Below, one piece after another: positions 9,898-19,165 of a stretch of 64,000 nucleotides of DNA; position 1 is the stretch's first letter, and every line of letters starts with the position of its first letter. The notes under the pieces were generated by a model. It had not been told where the DNA came from and searched no databases. It saw nothing but the letters and a program-made list of their open reading frames with translations. Position numbers and translations under genes: made by a program. This stretch comes from an uncultured Clostridia bacterium (GTDB lineage: Bacteria; Bacillota; Clostridia; TANB77; CAG-508): positions 124,001 through 188,000 of the forward strand of contig CANQWQ010000001.1 in NCBI GenBank assembly GCA_947627595.1. The letters are read 5' to 3'.

Positions 9898-10878
9898 TTA
9901 ACAAGCTAAAATTCCTATAATTGAGGCAACCAAAGTAATAGCTGAAAAAACTCCAACTACTCTATTTTCTCTCCATCCTGATAATTCAAAATGATGATGA
10001 AGTGGTGCCATTTTAAATAATAATTTTCCTCTAAAAAATCCTGATAAAACTTGTAATATAACAGATATTGTTTCAATTATTGGAATTATTGCAACAATTA
10101 ATAATAACAATGGATTTTGCATCATAATTGCCATACTAGAAATAACTCCACCTAAAAGAAGTGATCCTGTATCTCCCATCATTACTTTAGCTTTATGAAA
10201 ATTATAAATTAAAAATCCACAAATTGTTCCAACAACAATTATTCCAAATGTAGAAACACCTATTAAACCTGTTTTATATGATATAACAGATAAACTTCCA
10301 ACAATTATCGCTGTAACACTTCCTGCTAAGCCATCTACCCCATCTGTTAAATTTATAGCATTTGTAGTTCCAAGCATTACTAAAACCATTAAAACAATAT
10401 ATACCCATCTAGGCAAATTCCAAACTATATCTGTAAAAGGAACTTTTATTCCAGTACCAATTTCAGTATAATTTAATAAATAAACTAAAAAACAACTTGC
10501 TATAACTAATTGTCCTAATAATTTAAGTTTCGGGCTAAGTCCATCAGTATTTTTTAAAACTACTTTTTTAAAATCATCTATAAAACCAATTAGCCCAAAG
10601 CCTAGTGAAGCTAGAGCAATCGGTAAAATTTCTAATCTAATTTTTGAATTTATGATAGCTTCAATAGCTACAAAAACCGCTATTGAAATAATCATCATAA
10701 TTCCACCCATTGTAGGGGTTCCTTGCTTTTTAAGATGGCTTCTTGGTCCATCTAGTCTTTCACTTTGACCAACTTTTAACTTTTTTAAAATTGGAATTAT
10801 AAATTTTCCTATAACTGCAGTAAAAACAAAAGCTAAAAGTAATGTTAATAAAAGACTTAAAACTTTATTTGATAACAT
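9898..10878 (-). CDS. mraY: Phospho-N-acetylmuramoyl-pentapeptide-transferase
   Basis: 326 residues, the usual length. It transfers phospho-MurNAc-pentapeptide from UDP to undecaprenyl phosphate to make lipid I. About ten membrane segments are visible, with the family motifs GPRSHLKKQGTPTMGG, NAINLTDGVDGLA (catalytic Asp), MMGDTGSLLLGG and APLHHHFELSGW. No CGG problem occurs here. It starts 22 bp after murE and ends just before ftsW. Confidence 0.97.
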   Translation of the reverse strand: MLSNKVLSLLLTLLLAFVFTAVIGKFIIPILKKLKVGQSERLDGPRSHLKKQGTPTMGGIMMIISIAVFVAIEAIINSKIRLEILPIALASLGFGLIGFIDDFKKVVLKNTDGLSPKLKLLGQLVIASCFLVYLLNYTEIGTGIKVPFTDIVWNLPRWVYIVLMVLVMLGTTNAINLTDGVDGLAGSVTAIIVGSLSVISYKTGLIGVSTFGIIVVGTICGFLIYNFHKAKVMMGDTGSLLLGGVISSMAIMMQNPLLLLIVAIIPIIETISVILQVLSGFFRGKLLFKMAPLHHHFELSGWRENRVVGVFSAITLVASIIGILAC

Positions 10879-10900
10879 AAATTTCCACCTTTAAAAGATT

Positions 10901-12376
10901 TTATTTTCTAGTTTCTTCTAATATTTCTTTGATTATTTCTCTTTCATCAAATGGTATTTTTTCTTTATTTATCTCTTGGTATTTTTCATGACCTTTTCCG
11001 CAAATTACAACAATATCTTTTTTGTTCATCATTGTAATAGCTTTTTTGATAGCTTCTTTTCTATCAACTATAACTTCATATTTTCCTTTTGTTTTAGAAA
11101 TTCCAGCTTCAATTTCTTTTATAATTGCTTCTGGTTTTTCTGTTCTAGGATTATCTGTAGTAACAATAGAATAATCAGCAATTTTTCCAGCAACTTCGCC
11201 CATCAAAGGTCTTTTTTCTCTATCTCTATCTCCGCCACAACCAAATACACAAATAACTTTTCCTTTTGTATATGTTTTTACAGCTTTTAAAATATTTGAT
11301 AAACTTGTAGCCGTATGTGCGTAATCAATCATAATTGGAAAATCTTCATTAGTTGTAACAAGCTCACTTCTACCTGGAACTTTAACTTCTAATAAAGCAC
11401 TTTTAATTGTTTCAATATCAACTCCAAATTCTTGAGCTACACTAATTGCAGCTAAGCTATTATAAACACTAAATCTTCCAGGAATATTTACTCTAATTCT
11501 TTCATTTTTAGTACCTAATTTAACTTTATAGTCAACACTAACATTTGTAATTGTAACATCTTTTGCTAATAAATCACATGTGTTATCAATTCCGTAAGAT
11601 TTAAATGTGCATTTTGGTGAATCTTTTTCTAATACCCATGTTTTGAAATCATCTGCATTAACAAAGCCTTTTGAGCACATTGCAAATAATTTTTCTTTTG
11701 ATTTGAAATAATCATCCATATCTGTATGTTCTTTTTCACTAATGTGATCTCCACTAAAATTAGTGAAAACTCCAATATCATAATATGAACCTAAAACTCT
11801 ATTTAATTTTAAACTTTGAGAAGAAACTTCCATTACAACAACATCACATTTTTCTTCTGCCATTTTATAAAACATCTCTTGAAGTTCAATACTTCCAGGT
11901 GTTGTACGGTTACTTTCTCCTAAAGATTTATCTCCTATGAAATTTTCAATTGTTCCTATCATTCCAACCTTTTTTCCAGCTTTTTCTAAGATTGCTTTAA
12001 TCATATAAACTGTAGTAGTTTTTCCTTTTGTACCTGTAACACCGATTAAAGTAAATTTCTTAGAAGGGTTTCCGTAGAAATTGCAAGCACAAATTGCCAA
12101 AGCAATTCTAGAATCTTGAACAATAATAGCTGTTACTCCATCTGGAATATTGACTTTTTTCAAGTCTGCGTTCATGTCTACAATGACTGCAATTGCGCCA
12201 TTTTCAACCGCTTCTTTTACAAAGTCATGACCATCAAAATCATAACCTCTAACTGCTACAAATAAGCTTCCAGGTTTAACATTTTTTGAATTATCTGTAA
12301 TTGATGAAACATCAATCTCAATGTCCCCTTTTGATTTGTAGTTTTCAATTCCTTTTAAAATTTTGCTTAATTGCAT
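10901..12376 (-). CDS. murE: UDP-MurNAc-tripeptide ligase
   Basis: 491 residues. Mur ligase that adds the third amino acid to UDP-MurNAc-dipeptide. The P-loop is GVTGTKGKTTT, and the substrate motif DNPRTEKP is the form associated with meso-diaminopimelate. The ATG at 12376 has GGAGGAAT six bases upstream and is preferred to an upstream ATG that overlaps this ribosome site. It is downstream of the severed 3' end of pbp, so its normal position in the cluster is kept but the 11-kb element now lies between it and its usual upstream genes; it may need a promoter at the element end or in the gap 12380-12480. Confidence 0.96.
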   Translation of the reverse strand: MQLSKILKGIENYKSKGDIEIDVSSITDNSKNVKPGSLFVAVRGYDFDGHDFVKEAVENGAIAVIVDMNADLKKVNIPDGVTAIIVQDSRIALAICACNFYGNPSKKFTLIGVTGTKGKTTTVYMIKAILEKAGKKVGMIGTIENFIGDKSLGESNRTTPGSIELQEMFYKMAEEKCDVVVMEVSSQSLKLNRVLGSYYDIGVFTNFSGDHISEKEHTDMDDYFKSKEKLFAMCSKGFVNADDFKTWVLEKDSPKCTFKSYGIDNTCDLLAKDVTITNVSVDYKVKLGTKNERIRVNIPGRFSVYNSLAAISVAQEFGVDIETIKSALLEVKVPGRSELVTTNEDFPIMIDYAHTATSLSNILKAVKTYTKGKVICVFGCGGDRDREKRPLMGEVAGKIADYSIVTTDNPRTEKPEAIIKEIEAGISKTKGKYEVIVDRKEAIKKAITMMNKKDIVVICGKGHEKYQEINKEKIPFDEREIIKEILEETRK

Positions 12377-12478
12377 ATAGATTCCTCCAAACAAAATATT
12401 TTTTCAAACATATTATATATTAAAATAAAAAAACTGTCTACACTAATTTAAATTTTTTTGATATCCGTATATTTTGAC

Positions 12479-12538
12479 TTAATATAAATATGGCAAAACT
12501 TCACTTAAAATTTGACCAGCTATTGGGGCCGCCACCCC
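12479..12538 (-). pseudogene. Severed 3' end of the pbp gene
   Basis: In the minus frame this reads GVAAPIAGQILSEVLPYLY then TAA, the C-terminus of a class B penicillin-binding protein. It has no start. Joined to the pbp part ending at 23903 it gives HQGG-GVAAPIAG in frame and a 581-residue protein. It is therefore the piece cut off by the 12543-23902 element. It contains no in-frame CGG. Confidence 0.88.
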
Positions 12539-12554
12539 ACCTGCTTGGATAATT
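12539..12554 (+). repeat. Left element end: ACCT core plus inverted repeat GCTTGGATAATT
   Basis: ACCT (12539-12542) is repeated at the right end, and GCTTGGATAATT (12543-12554) is the exact inverse of the right-end repeat. Circularising the element would join the two arms around ACCT as a dyad, the usual form of a serine-integrase attP site. Confidence 0.8.
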
Positions 12555-12563
12555 AAAACACAA

Positions 12564-12585
12564 AAAGGACACTTTCGTGTCCTTT
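12564..12585 (-). terminator. Terminator after rubredoxin
   Basis: Nine-base stem AAAGGACAC / GTGTCCTTT with a 4-base loop; on the minus strand it is followed by TTGTGTTTT. It ends the fprA-rubredoxin transcript at the element edge. Confidence 0.85.
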
Positions 12586-12599
12586 CTAGTTTTTAAAGA

Positions 12600-12740
12600 T
12601 TATTCTTCTACTTTTTTGAACATTTCTTTTCCAACACCGCAAAGTGGGCAAACCCAATCTGCTGGTAAATCTTCAAATTTAACTCCTTCAACTTCTTCGT
12701 CATAGATATGACCACAAACTGTACATTCGTATTTGTTCAT
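12600..12740 (-). CDS. Rubredoxin
   Basis: 46 residues, a one-iron electron carrier. The two iron-binding pairs are CTVCGHIYD (Cys6, Cys9) and CPLCGVGK (Cys31, Cys34). It is slightly shorter than the usual ~52 residues but complete. It starts 13 bp after the flavodiiron gene, in the same transcript; rubredoxin normally donates electrons to that enzyme for reduction of oxygen or nitric oxide. It is element cargo. Confidence 0.95.
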   Translation of the reverse strand: MNKYECTVCGHIYDEEVEGVKFEDLPADWVCPLCGVGKEMFKKVEE

Positions 12741-12753
12741 ATTTTTATTCCTC

Positions 12754-13905
12754 CTATAAAATATTTTTAACTAATTCTTTCATTTGTTCAACATTTTCTT
12801 TTGTCATTCTAGTTTTAATTGTAACCATTGGTTCAATAATTGTTATATCTTTCATTTGTGTTAAGGCTTCTTTTATAAGCTTTCCAGCCATTGGAGCCCA
12901 TGAACCATTTTCAATAATTGCAACTTTTCTATTTTGATAATTTTTATGTTTTAAATGATTTAAAAATTTCTCTGTCATTGGGAATAGCCCTGCATCATGT
13001 GTAGGCGCAGCAATTATCATTTTATCATATCTAAAAGCATCTTCAATAACTTCAGCCATATCTTCTCTAGCTAAGTCACTTACAACTACTTTTTGATCTG
13101 TTTTTTCTTTAATAAGTTCTACAAGTTTCTCAACAGCTTTTTCAGTATTTCCATGAATTGAGTTATATGCTATTAAAATTCCCTCATTTTCAGGTTTATA
13201 GCTACTCCAAATATCATATTTATTAATATAATGTTCTAAGTTTTCTGTTAAAACTGGTCCATGTAATGGACAAATTATTTTTATATCTAAATTACTAGCT
13301 TTTTTAAGAATCGCTTGAACTTGAGCGCCATATTTTCCAACGATATTAAAATAATATCTTCTAGCTTCACAATCCCAATCTTCGTCAGTATCTAAACTTC
13401 CAAACTTTCCAAATCCATCTGCTGAAAATAGAATTTTATCAGTTGATTCATAAGTAAACATTACTTCTGGCCAATGAACCATTGGAGCCATAACAAAATG
13501 AAGTTTGTGTTCCCCTAAATCAAGTTCGTCTCCTTCTTTAACAATAACTAATCTATCTGATAAATCATTATCAATAAATTGTGGAAGCATATTTGCTGCT
13601 CTTTCACTTAAAATAATTTTTGTATCAGGATATTTTTCTGCAATTAATATAATTCCAGCTGAGTGATCTGGTTCTAAGTGAGAAACTAAAAGATAGTCAG
13701 GTTTTTTATCTCCTAAAACATCTGATAAATTTTTCTCCCACTCTAAGATTGCTCTTTTATCAACTGTATCACATACAACGATTTTTTCATCTAGTATAAC
13801 ATAAGAATTATATGAAACGCCATTTGGAATTACATATTGGCTTTCAAATAAATCAAGTGTTTTGTCATTAACTCCGATGTATTTAACATTTTTTGTAATT
13901 TCCAT
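12754..13905 (-). CDS. Flavodiiron protein (oxygen/NO reductase)
   Basis: 383 residues, FprA-type. The N-terminal metallo-beta-lactamase-like domain has the diiron motif HLEPDHSAG (His76, Glu78, Asp80, His81), and the C-terminal flavodoxin domain begins near residue 243 ([13 protein letters not shown], binding FMN). It reduces oxygen to water or NO to nitrous oxide, protecting anaerobes. It forms an operon with rubredoxin. The promoter at 13950-13978 is overlapped by a near-perfect dyad, suggesting repressor control. It lies inside the mobile element, so oxygen-defence genes are cargo here. Confidence 0.95.
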   Translation of the reverse strand: MEITKNVKYIGVNDKTLDLFESQYVIPNGVSYNSYVILDEKIVVCDTVDKRAILEWEKNLSDVLGDKKPDYLLVSHLEPDHSAGIILIAEKYPDTKIILSERAANMLPQFIDNDLSDRLVIVKEGDELDLGEHKLHFVMAPMVHWPEVMFTYESTDKILFSADGFGKFGSLDTDEDWDCEARRYYFNIVGKYGAQVQAILKKASNLDIKIICPLHGPVLTENLEHYINKYDIWSSYKPENEGILIAYNSIHGNTEKAVEKLVELIKEKTDQKVVVSDLAREDMAEVIEDAFRYDKMIIAAPTHDAGLFPMTEKFLNHLKHKNYQNRKVAIIENGSWAPMAGKLIKEALTQMKDITIIEPMVTIKTRMTKENVEQMKELVKNIL

Positions 13906-13941
13906 TTAAATTTCCTTTCTTAAGTTATTTTACAAATTTTC

Positions 13942-13978
13942 TGGCACTAATTTTATCACATTGAAAAAATAGTGTCAA
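13942..13978 (-). promoter_or_regulatory. Promoter of fprA-rubredoxin with flanking dyad
   Basis: Minus strand TTGACA, 17-bp spacer, TAAAAT (-35 at 13973-13978, -10 at 13950-13955). The half-sites TGACACTA and TAGTGCCA (7 of 8 bases matching as inverse) bracket the core promoter and could be an operator. Confidence 0.75.
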
Positions 13979-13984
13979 TAAAAT

Positions 13985-15070
13985 TTACCTTAATATATTT
14001 TGGTTTAAAACTAGTGTGCTATAAAGGAATAACACATCTTGATTTTCAAATTTTATATAATAATCTAATATTTTTGAAGACACATATCTTAAATCAATTA
14101 ATGTAATTGTTTTATAGTCTTTTAGCAAAAGTGGAGCTAGGCTACTTCCAAAAGAATCTCTAAATAATAGTAACTCTTTATCTGATTCTGAATTTGGATT
14201 TTCTACTTTAAGAAGTGCAACTGGGCCTGATAAGTAAATATCATATTTATCTGAAGAATTTGATTCTTCATAAACTTTTCCTTTTTTATTATTTTCAAAA
14301 TTAAATGTAACACAATTTTCTATTTCGCTATTTGTTAAAGTATAAATCTCATCTGGTTCGACATTTACTCCTAATTGCCCAAAGTAAACTCCATAGAACT
14401 CTCCGATATTTTTGAGTTCATAATCTTGAGTTTTACTTTCGTTTAAATTCATTTTATTTTCTAAAGTATTTACAACATTACTTAAATTTTCTTGTTTCCA
14501 ATGTAAATCTGTTTTATAATAATCATCTAAATCAAGAGAATCTGAAATATCTATATATTTCATGTCTTCTAAAGAATTTTCCATTATTTCTACTACTTTA
14601 TCATAATCCATTTTTAAATGGTCATCATTTTCTAGATAATAGTTTTTATCAGGAATTACAGAATAATATACATTCATTCCTTTTAAATATTTATTATAAA
14701 CTTCATTTATTTTATCAGCTGATTTTTGAAGAGCTTTTTCATTTATTTTATAGTCCATTTTATAAATTGATCCGTATTTTTCAAAAAGTTCATTATTATC
14801 TTTATTTTTCAAAACATTTAAACTTATAAATGATTTCAAGCTTCTAAAGCTATCTCTACCAACAAATTGATCTGCAAAATAGCTTTCAAACTTTTGTGAT
14901 AAGTCTCCATTTGTTATAGTTGATTTTGTAATCTCAGGAAAGCTAGCTAATTTCCTTCTTTCAGATTCAGAAATAAGTTTATCTTCTTTAATAATATTAA
15001 TCAAAAAAACTATTACTAATATTGATATAAAAGATAAAGTAACTATTGCATCTTTAACTCTATTACTCAT
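13985..15070 (-). CDS. DHHW / AlgJ-like extracytoplasmic acylation protein
   Basis: 361 residues with one N-terminal membrane anchor (~10-27). It has TDLHWKQ, the DxHW motif of the DHHW/AlgX-AlgJ group, and FRDSFGSS, which provides a serine like the SGNH nucleophile. Such proteins transfer or hydrolyse acetyl groups on exported polysaccharide or teichoic acid next to an MBOAT partner. It starts 11 bp after the MBOAT gene and is the last gene of the operon 17251 to 13985. Substrate unknown. Confidence 0.85.
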   Translation of the reverse strand: MSNRVKDAIVTLSFISILVIVFLINIIKEDKLISESERRKLASFPEITKSTITNGDLSQKFESYFADQFVGRDSFRSLKSFISLNVLKNKDNNELFEKYGSIYKMDYKINEKALQKSADKINEVYNKYLKGMNVYYSVIPDKNYYLENDDHLKMDYDKVVEIMENSLEDMKYIDISDSLDLDDYYKTDLHWKQENLSNVVNTLENKMNLNESKTQDYELKNIGEFYGVYFGQLGVNVEPDEIYTLTNSEIENCVTFNFENNKKGKVYEESNSSDKYDIYLSGPVALLKVENPNSESDKELLLFRDSFGSSLAPLLLKDYKTITLIDLRYVSSKILDYYIKFENQDVLFLYSTLVLNQNILR

Positions 15071-15081
15071 ATTCCCTCCTC

Positions 15082-16467
15082 CTAAAATCTAAAATATAAA
15101 AATGGATTGAATGAGCCGTCTACTATGTAACTTGTTGATATTAGTAAGATTAAAACTAAAAATATTGGCTCTAAACAATTAACAAATTTTGATAGTTTTT
15201 CTTTTTGGAAAAAGTTTTTCATAATCGGTGTTGCACCAATTATTCCTATTACTAAAACTATTAAATAACTCTTAAAGTAATATAAGCTTTCGCTTGAAAT
15301 AGCTGAAATTCCACCTATTCCAAATAAGCCTGTTATATTTTTTAAGATTTCATTAACTCCATTTCCATTAAATATTATAAAACTAATCATTACAATTAAT
15401 AGTAGATAAATTCTTTTTATTATATTTGGAAGCTTGTCCAAAATCTTATTTAAAAATAGTTTTTCTATTAAAAGTAAAATTCCAAAATATAATCCCCAAA
15501 TCACAAAATTCCAAGAAGCTCCATGCCAAAGGCCAGTTAACATCCAAACGATAAGAATGTTTCTAATCCACTTTATTTTACTAACTCTATTTCCGCCAAG
15601 TGGAATATATATATAATCTCTAAACCAGCTACTAAGTGATATATGCCATCTTCTCCAAAAATCTGTAACCGTTGTAGCAATATATGGATAATTGAAGTTT
15701 TCTAAAAATTCAAAGCCAAACATTTTTCCAAGTCCAATTGCCATATCTGAATATCCAGAAAAATCAAAATAAATCTGTAACATACTTGAGATTCCATATA
15801 GCCAATAAAATAAAACAGTTGCATCATTTGTTCCTAAAAATTTATTTGCAAGTTCACCTAAAACATTTGCAATTAAAACCTTTTTTCCAAGACCAACTAT
15901 AAATCTTCTAACACCATTTGAAAATTTTTCTAAAGTATGTGTTCTATTTTCTAATTGATCTTCGATTGTTGTATATCTAACTATTGGTCCTGCAATTAAT
16001 TGTGGGAAAAGTGAAATATATGTTGCAAGTTTCAAAATATTTTTTTGAACTTTAGCATCTCCCCTATAAACATCTACTGTATAACTAATCATCTGGAATG
16101 TATAGAATGAAATTCCAATTGGCAAAGCAACATATATAAAATCAATTTTATGTTTAAGCCATAAATTAATATTTTCAATAAGGAAGTTAGTATATTTGAA
16201 ATAAATTAAAATTCCAACACTTACACATATTGAAAGTATCAAAAAGAATTTAGAGTTTTCTTTATATTTATCTATTAATAATCCAAAAATATATGTAGAA
16301 ATTATAGAAACTATCATTAAAACCACATAAACTGGCTCACCGAAAAAATAAAATATAAGTGAAGCAGCTAAAAGCACTAAATTCTTAAATTTTTTTGGGA
16401 CTATATAATAAATAGCTAAAACTATTGGTAAAAAGAAAAATAAAAAGGTTATACTTGAAAATATCAT
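15082..16467 (-). CDS. MBOAT family O-acyltransferase (AlgI/DltB-like)
   Basis: 461 residues, about eleven membrane segments. Family motifs are FWRRWHISLSSWFRDY and YIPLGGNR, and the catalytic histidine is in LTGLWHGASW. It passes acyl groups across the membrane to an extracellular acceptor, with the DHHW protein encoded just downstream as likely partner. It is a paralogue of the MBOAT gene at 57.4-58.7 kb; here YIPLGGNR is encoded without interruption (CTT GGC GGA), while the paralogue has CTT CGGA GGA at the same place, an internal control for the CGG effect. Confidence 0.93.
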   Translation of the reverse strand: MIFSSITFLFFFLPIVLAIYYIVPKKFKNLVLLAASLIFYFFGEPVYVVLMIVSIISTYIFGLLIDKYKENSKFFLILSICVSVGILIYFKYTNFLIENINLWLKHKIDFIYVALPIGISFYTFQMISYTVDVYRGDAKVQKNILKLATYISLFPQLIAGPIVRYTTIEDQLENRTHTLEKFSNGVRRFIVGLGKKVLIANVLGELANKFLGTNDATVLFYWLYGISSMLQIYFDFSGYSDMAIGLGKMFGFEFLENFNYPYIATTVTDFWRRWHISLSSWFRDYIYIPLGGNRVSKIKWIRNILIVWMLTGLWHGASWNFVIWGLYFGILLLIEKLFLNKILDKLPNIIKRIYLLLIVMISFIIFNGNGVNEILKNITGLFGIGGISAISSESLYYFKSYLIVLVIGIIGATPIMKNFFQKEKLSKFVNCLEPIFLVLILLISTSYIVDGSFNPFLYFRF

Positions 16468-16490
16468 TTTTTCTCCTTATATTAATAAAT

Positions 16491-16519
16491 CGCCGGCAAA
16501 AATTGACGACGATTTATAT
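16491..16519 (-). promoter_or_regulatory. Intercistronic hairpin between DUF4358 and MBOAT genes
   Basis: Minus-strand RNA can form an 11-bp stem (AAAUCGUCGUC with GCCGGCGAUUU, two G-U pairs) with a 7-base loop. No U run follows, so it may be a processing or stability element rather than a terminator. Confidence 0.5.
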
Positions 16520-16531
16520 TTATAAAATCTA

Positions 16532-17251
16532 TTATTCAACTTCATTTACAGTGTTCTCTGGTGCTTCTGTTTCATTTGAAACTTCATTATCAACTTCGTT
16601 AGAAACTTCATTTTCAATTACATTTCCAAATTCATCAACTGAAGCAACTGGTGTATCTGTATCTTCTGGAATCTCAAATACTCCTGGAACTGTATCTTCT
16701 GGAAGTTCTCCATCTTCAATATCTTTTGAATATTCTTTTCCAACACTTTCAGCTATTTCTTTAAAAGCATCGTAGATTTTTTCAGTGTTTTCCTTTTCTG
16801 TCATAACTAAAAATACAACATTACCACTAGAAGTTGCACAAACCTTTTCAGCTGAAACGCAAATCCATTTTCTAGGATCTACTTTTTCAAACATTGTTTT
16901 TGCAACTTGATCTGAATTTTCTCCATCTTTAACTTTTGCAATAACAACTGAAAATGCTTGAGCATTTATTAATGGCTCTGATGCAACAAGATATTCTAAT
17001 TTATCTCCATTTTCTAAACCAGTTAATGAACTAACTGACATTTCATCAGATAAATCAACTTCTCTTGTATCAAGTGAAGGAAGTTCTATATTAGCCTTTT
17101 GATAAACTTCTTCAACTAATTTTACTAAATCATCCCCTGAACTAACTTTTAAAGCTGATTTTTCTCCATTCTTTAGTGTAACAACAGCTACAATTGCTAT
17201 AACTACTATAATCAAAACTAGAGCAATTATAGGTTTTAACCATCTCTTCAT
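16532..17251 (-). CDS. DUF4358-type membrane-anchored protein
   Basis: 239 residues: a single N-terminal membrane segment (~8-25), then an extracellular domain matching what I recall of DUF4358 (VEEVYQKANIELPSL, FEKVDPRKWICVSAEK), then an acidic Glu/Asn/Val tail. DUF4358 genes often accompany MBOAT and DHHW genes, as here, so a role in surface-polymer acylation is inferred. First gene of the operon; promoter at 17293-17321. Confidence 0.75.
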   Translation of the reverse strand: MKRWLKPIIALVLIIVVIAIVAVVTLKNGEKSALKVSSGDDLVKLVEEVYQKANIELPSLDTREVDLSDEMSVSSLTGLENGDKLEYLVASEPLINAQAFSVVIAKVKDGENSDQVAKTMFEKVDPRKWICVSAEKVCATSSGNVVFLVMTEKENTEKIYDAFKEIAESVGKEYSKDIEDGELPEDTVPGVFEIPEDTDTPVASVDEFGNVIENEVSNEVDNEVSNETEAPENTVNEVE

Positions 17252-17292
17252 ATATTTTTTCCTTTCTATAAGAAATTTAATATTTCAATACC

Positions 17293-17321
17293 ATATTATA
17301 TGATTTAGTTCTTATTGTCAA
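17293..17321 (-). promoter_or_regulatory. Promoter of the DUF4358-MBOAT-DHHW operon
   Basis: Minus strand TTGACA (17316-17321), 17-bp spacer, TAATAT (17293-17298). It lies just beyond the recombinase stop codon. Confidence 0.75.
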
Positions 17322-17334
17322 TTTAATTTTTTAA

Positions 17335-18969
17335 TTATTTTGTAAATTTTAAATGAACCTTAATTTTATTATTTTCAAAGACTTCAATATATTCAATAAG
17401 CTCTAATAAAACTTCTCTATCTAGTTTAGAAATATTATTATTTTTAAAATCTTCTATCCATTCAGTTTTCTTAATTTCATCAGTCTTTTTATCTTTTTCT
17501 TGTAAATTAATATTCTCAATTTCTAATTCAAGCTTTCTTATATCATTCTCATATTTTTCTTTATATTCATGATATTCTTCTTTAGAAATATCACCATTTT
17601 TCCAATCTTCATATAAAAATCTTTTTAAGTTTTTAATATTTTCAATTTTAGTTTTCTTATCATTTTTTATTTTTTGAAAATCTTGAGAAAATAAAAAATT
17701 ATCTTTTTTTCTATCTTCAAAAATCCTAATTACTTTAGGAATATTAGCTAAAATCGCTATTTGATTTTTTATAACTGCTAAAATTGTTTTATTTAATTCT
17801 TCTATTTTTAAACTATGTTTTGTGCATAAAACTTTTGACTTTTTCTTATATGTTGAACAAATATAATATTCATAAATTTTTCCATTTTTGTTTTTACAAA
17901 CTTTTTTATGCATTGAAAATCCACAGTCGCCACATTTTAAAAGTCCTGCCCAAATACTTAAGATCCCACTTTTTTGAACTTTTGTATCAATTTTGCTTAA
18001 TTGCTTTGCTTTTTCAAAAATCTCTTTTTCTATTATTTTTTCGTGAGTGTTTTCCACTTTTATCCACTCTTCCTGTGGAATATTCTCTACTTTATGTATT
18101 TTATAACTCTTTGTTCTTCTTTTCCCTTGAACTGTATTTCCAATATAAACTTCATTTGTTAAAATTTTTCCAATTGTTGAAGGTGTCCAAAGATATTTAT
18201 TATTTTTAATTCCAGAATTGTTATAATTCTGGCCAAGCTCTAGTCTTTTATGCCCAGTTGGATTTAAAATTCCTAAGTCATTTAATTTGTGTGAAATTGC
18301 AATTTTTCCCATTCCTAGATTTACGTTCCAATCAAAAATCTTTCTAACAATTATTGCTGCTGTTTCATCTATTACAAGTTTATGTTTATCTTTTTCATCT
18401 TTTAAATATCCATAACTACAAAAAGCACCTATAAACTCGCCTTTTCTCTTTTTACTATTTAAACTAGATCTTATTTTAACAGAAGTATCTCTGCAATATT
18501 CATCATTTATGAGATTTTTGAAAGGAACCAAAATTGTATTTGTGCTTGAAGGGTTTTTATAACTATCTACATTATCATTTATCGCTATAAATCTTATATT
18601 GAAAAGCGGAAATACTTGCTCTATATAGTTTCCAACTTCAATATAATTTCTTCCAAGTCTTGATAAATCTTTTACAATAATACAATTTAAAAGTCCATTT
18701 TTCACGTCCTCCAAAAGCCTTTGAAAACTAGGTCTATTAAAATCTGTTCCTGTAAATCCGTCATCAATATAAATATCATAAATTTTTAAATCTTCATTTT
18801 CATTTACAAATTCTTTAAGCAAAGTTTTCTGACCTGTAACACTATTACTTTCAAGCTTGTCTTCTTTTAAAATATCATCATCTTCTTGAGAAAGTCTAAT
18901 ATAAAGCCCACAATTCCAAGTTTTATTTATATTTTCTTTTACATAATATTTAGACTTTCTACCTGGCAT
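17335..18969 (-). CDS. Large serine recombinase (integrase)
   Basis: 544 residues. The resolvase catalytic domain carries Ser27 in GLYIRLSQEDD, then DGFTGTDFNRPSFQRLL and IVKDLSRLGRN. A recombinase domain follows, then a zinc ribbon (LLKCGDCGFSMHKKVCKN, later ICSTYKKKSKVLC) and a coiled coil near the C-terminus. It is of the TnpX/phage-integrase type, cutting both att sites with a 2-bp stagger. It is the probable integrase of the 11.36-kb element, although it lies about 5 kb from either end. The start overlaps nothing; the stop of the tiny upstream ORF abuts its ATG. Confidence 0.95.
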   Translation of the reverse strand: MPGRKSKYYVKENINKTWNCGLYIRLSQEDDDILKEDKLESNSVTGQKTLLKEFVNENEDLKIYDIYIDDGFTGTDFNRPSFQRLLEDVKNGLLNCIIVKDLSRLGRNYIEVGNYIEQVFPLFNIRFIAINDNVDSYKNPSSTNTILVPFKNLINDEYCRDTSVKIRSSLNSKKRKGEFIGAFCSYGYLKDEKDKHKLVIDETAAIIVRKIFDWNVNLGMGKIAISHKLNDLGILNPTGHKRLELGQNYNNSGIKNNKYLWTPSTIGKILTNEVYIGNTVQGKRRTKSYKIHKVENIPQEEWIKVENTHEKIIEKEIFEKAKQLSKIDTKVQKSGILSIWAGLLKCGDCGFSMHKKVCKNKNGKIYEYYICSTYKKKSKVLCTKHSLKIEELNKTILAVIKNQIAILANIPKVIRIFEDRKKDNFLFSQDFQKIKNDKKTKIENIKNLKRFLYEDWKNGDISKEEYHEYKEKYENDIRKLELEIENINLQEKDKKTDEIKKTEWIEDFKNNNISKLDREVLLELIEYIEVFENNKIKVHLKFTK

Positions 18970-19062
18970 CTATATCTCCTTTTTTGACTTCATTTCTAAA
19001 ATTTCTAATAAACATTCTTCTAATGTTTTACCATTTTGAGAATAAACTATTTCCACATCCAT
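18970..19062 (-). CDS. Tiny leader ORF before the recombinase
   Basis: 30 residues beginning MDVEIVYSQNGKTLEEC, with stop TAG immediately followed by the recombinase ATG, implying translational coupling. AAAGG lies upstream. Similar small proteins sit in front of large serine recombinases in other Firmicutes as far as I recall; its role is unknown. Confidence 0.6.
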   Translation of the reverse strand: MDVEIVYSQNGKTLEECLLEILEMKSKKEI

Positions 19063-19126
19063 TTATTTTTAAACCTTTCTTATGTTAAAGTTTATTAAAC
19101 TAAAATTTTTTTATTACAACAAAAAA

Positions 19127-19152
19127 ATGAGTCCTTAAACTTAAGGACTCAT
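19127..19152 (-). terminator. Terminator after the 1520-residue surface protein
   Basis: 12-bp perfect stem ATGAGTCCTTAA / TTAAGGACTCAT, loop of 2 bases, followed on the minus strand by TTTTTTT. Confidence 0.92.
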
Positions 19153-19165
19153 CTTATTATTTTGT

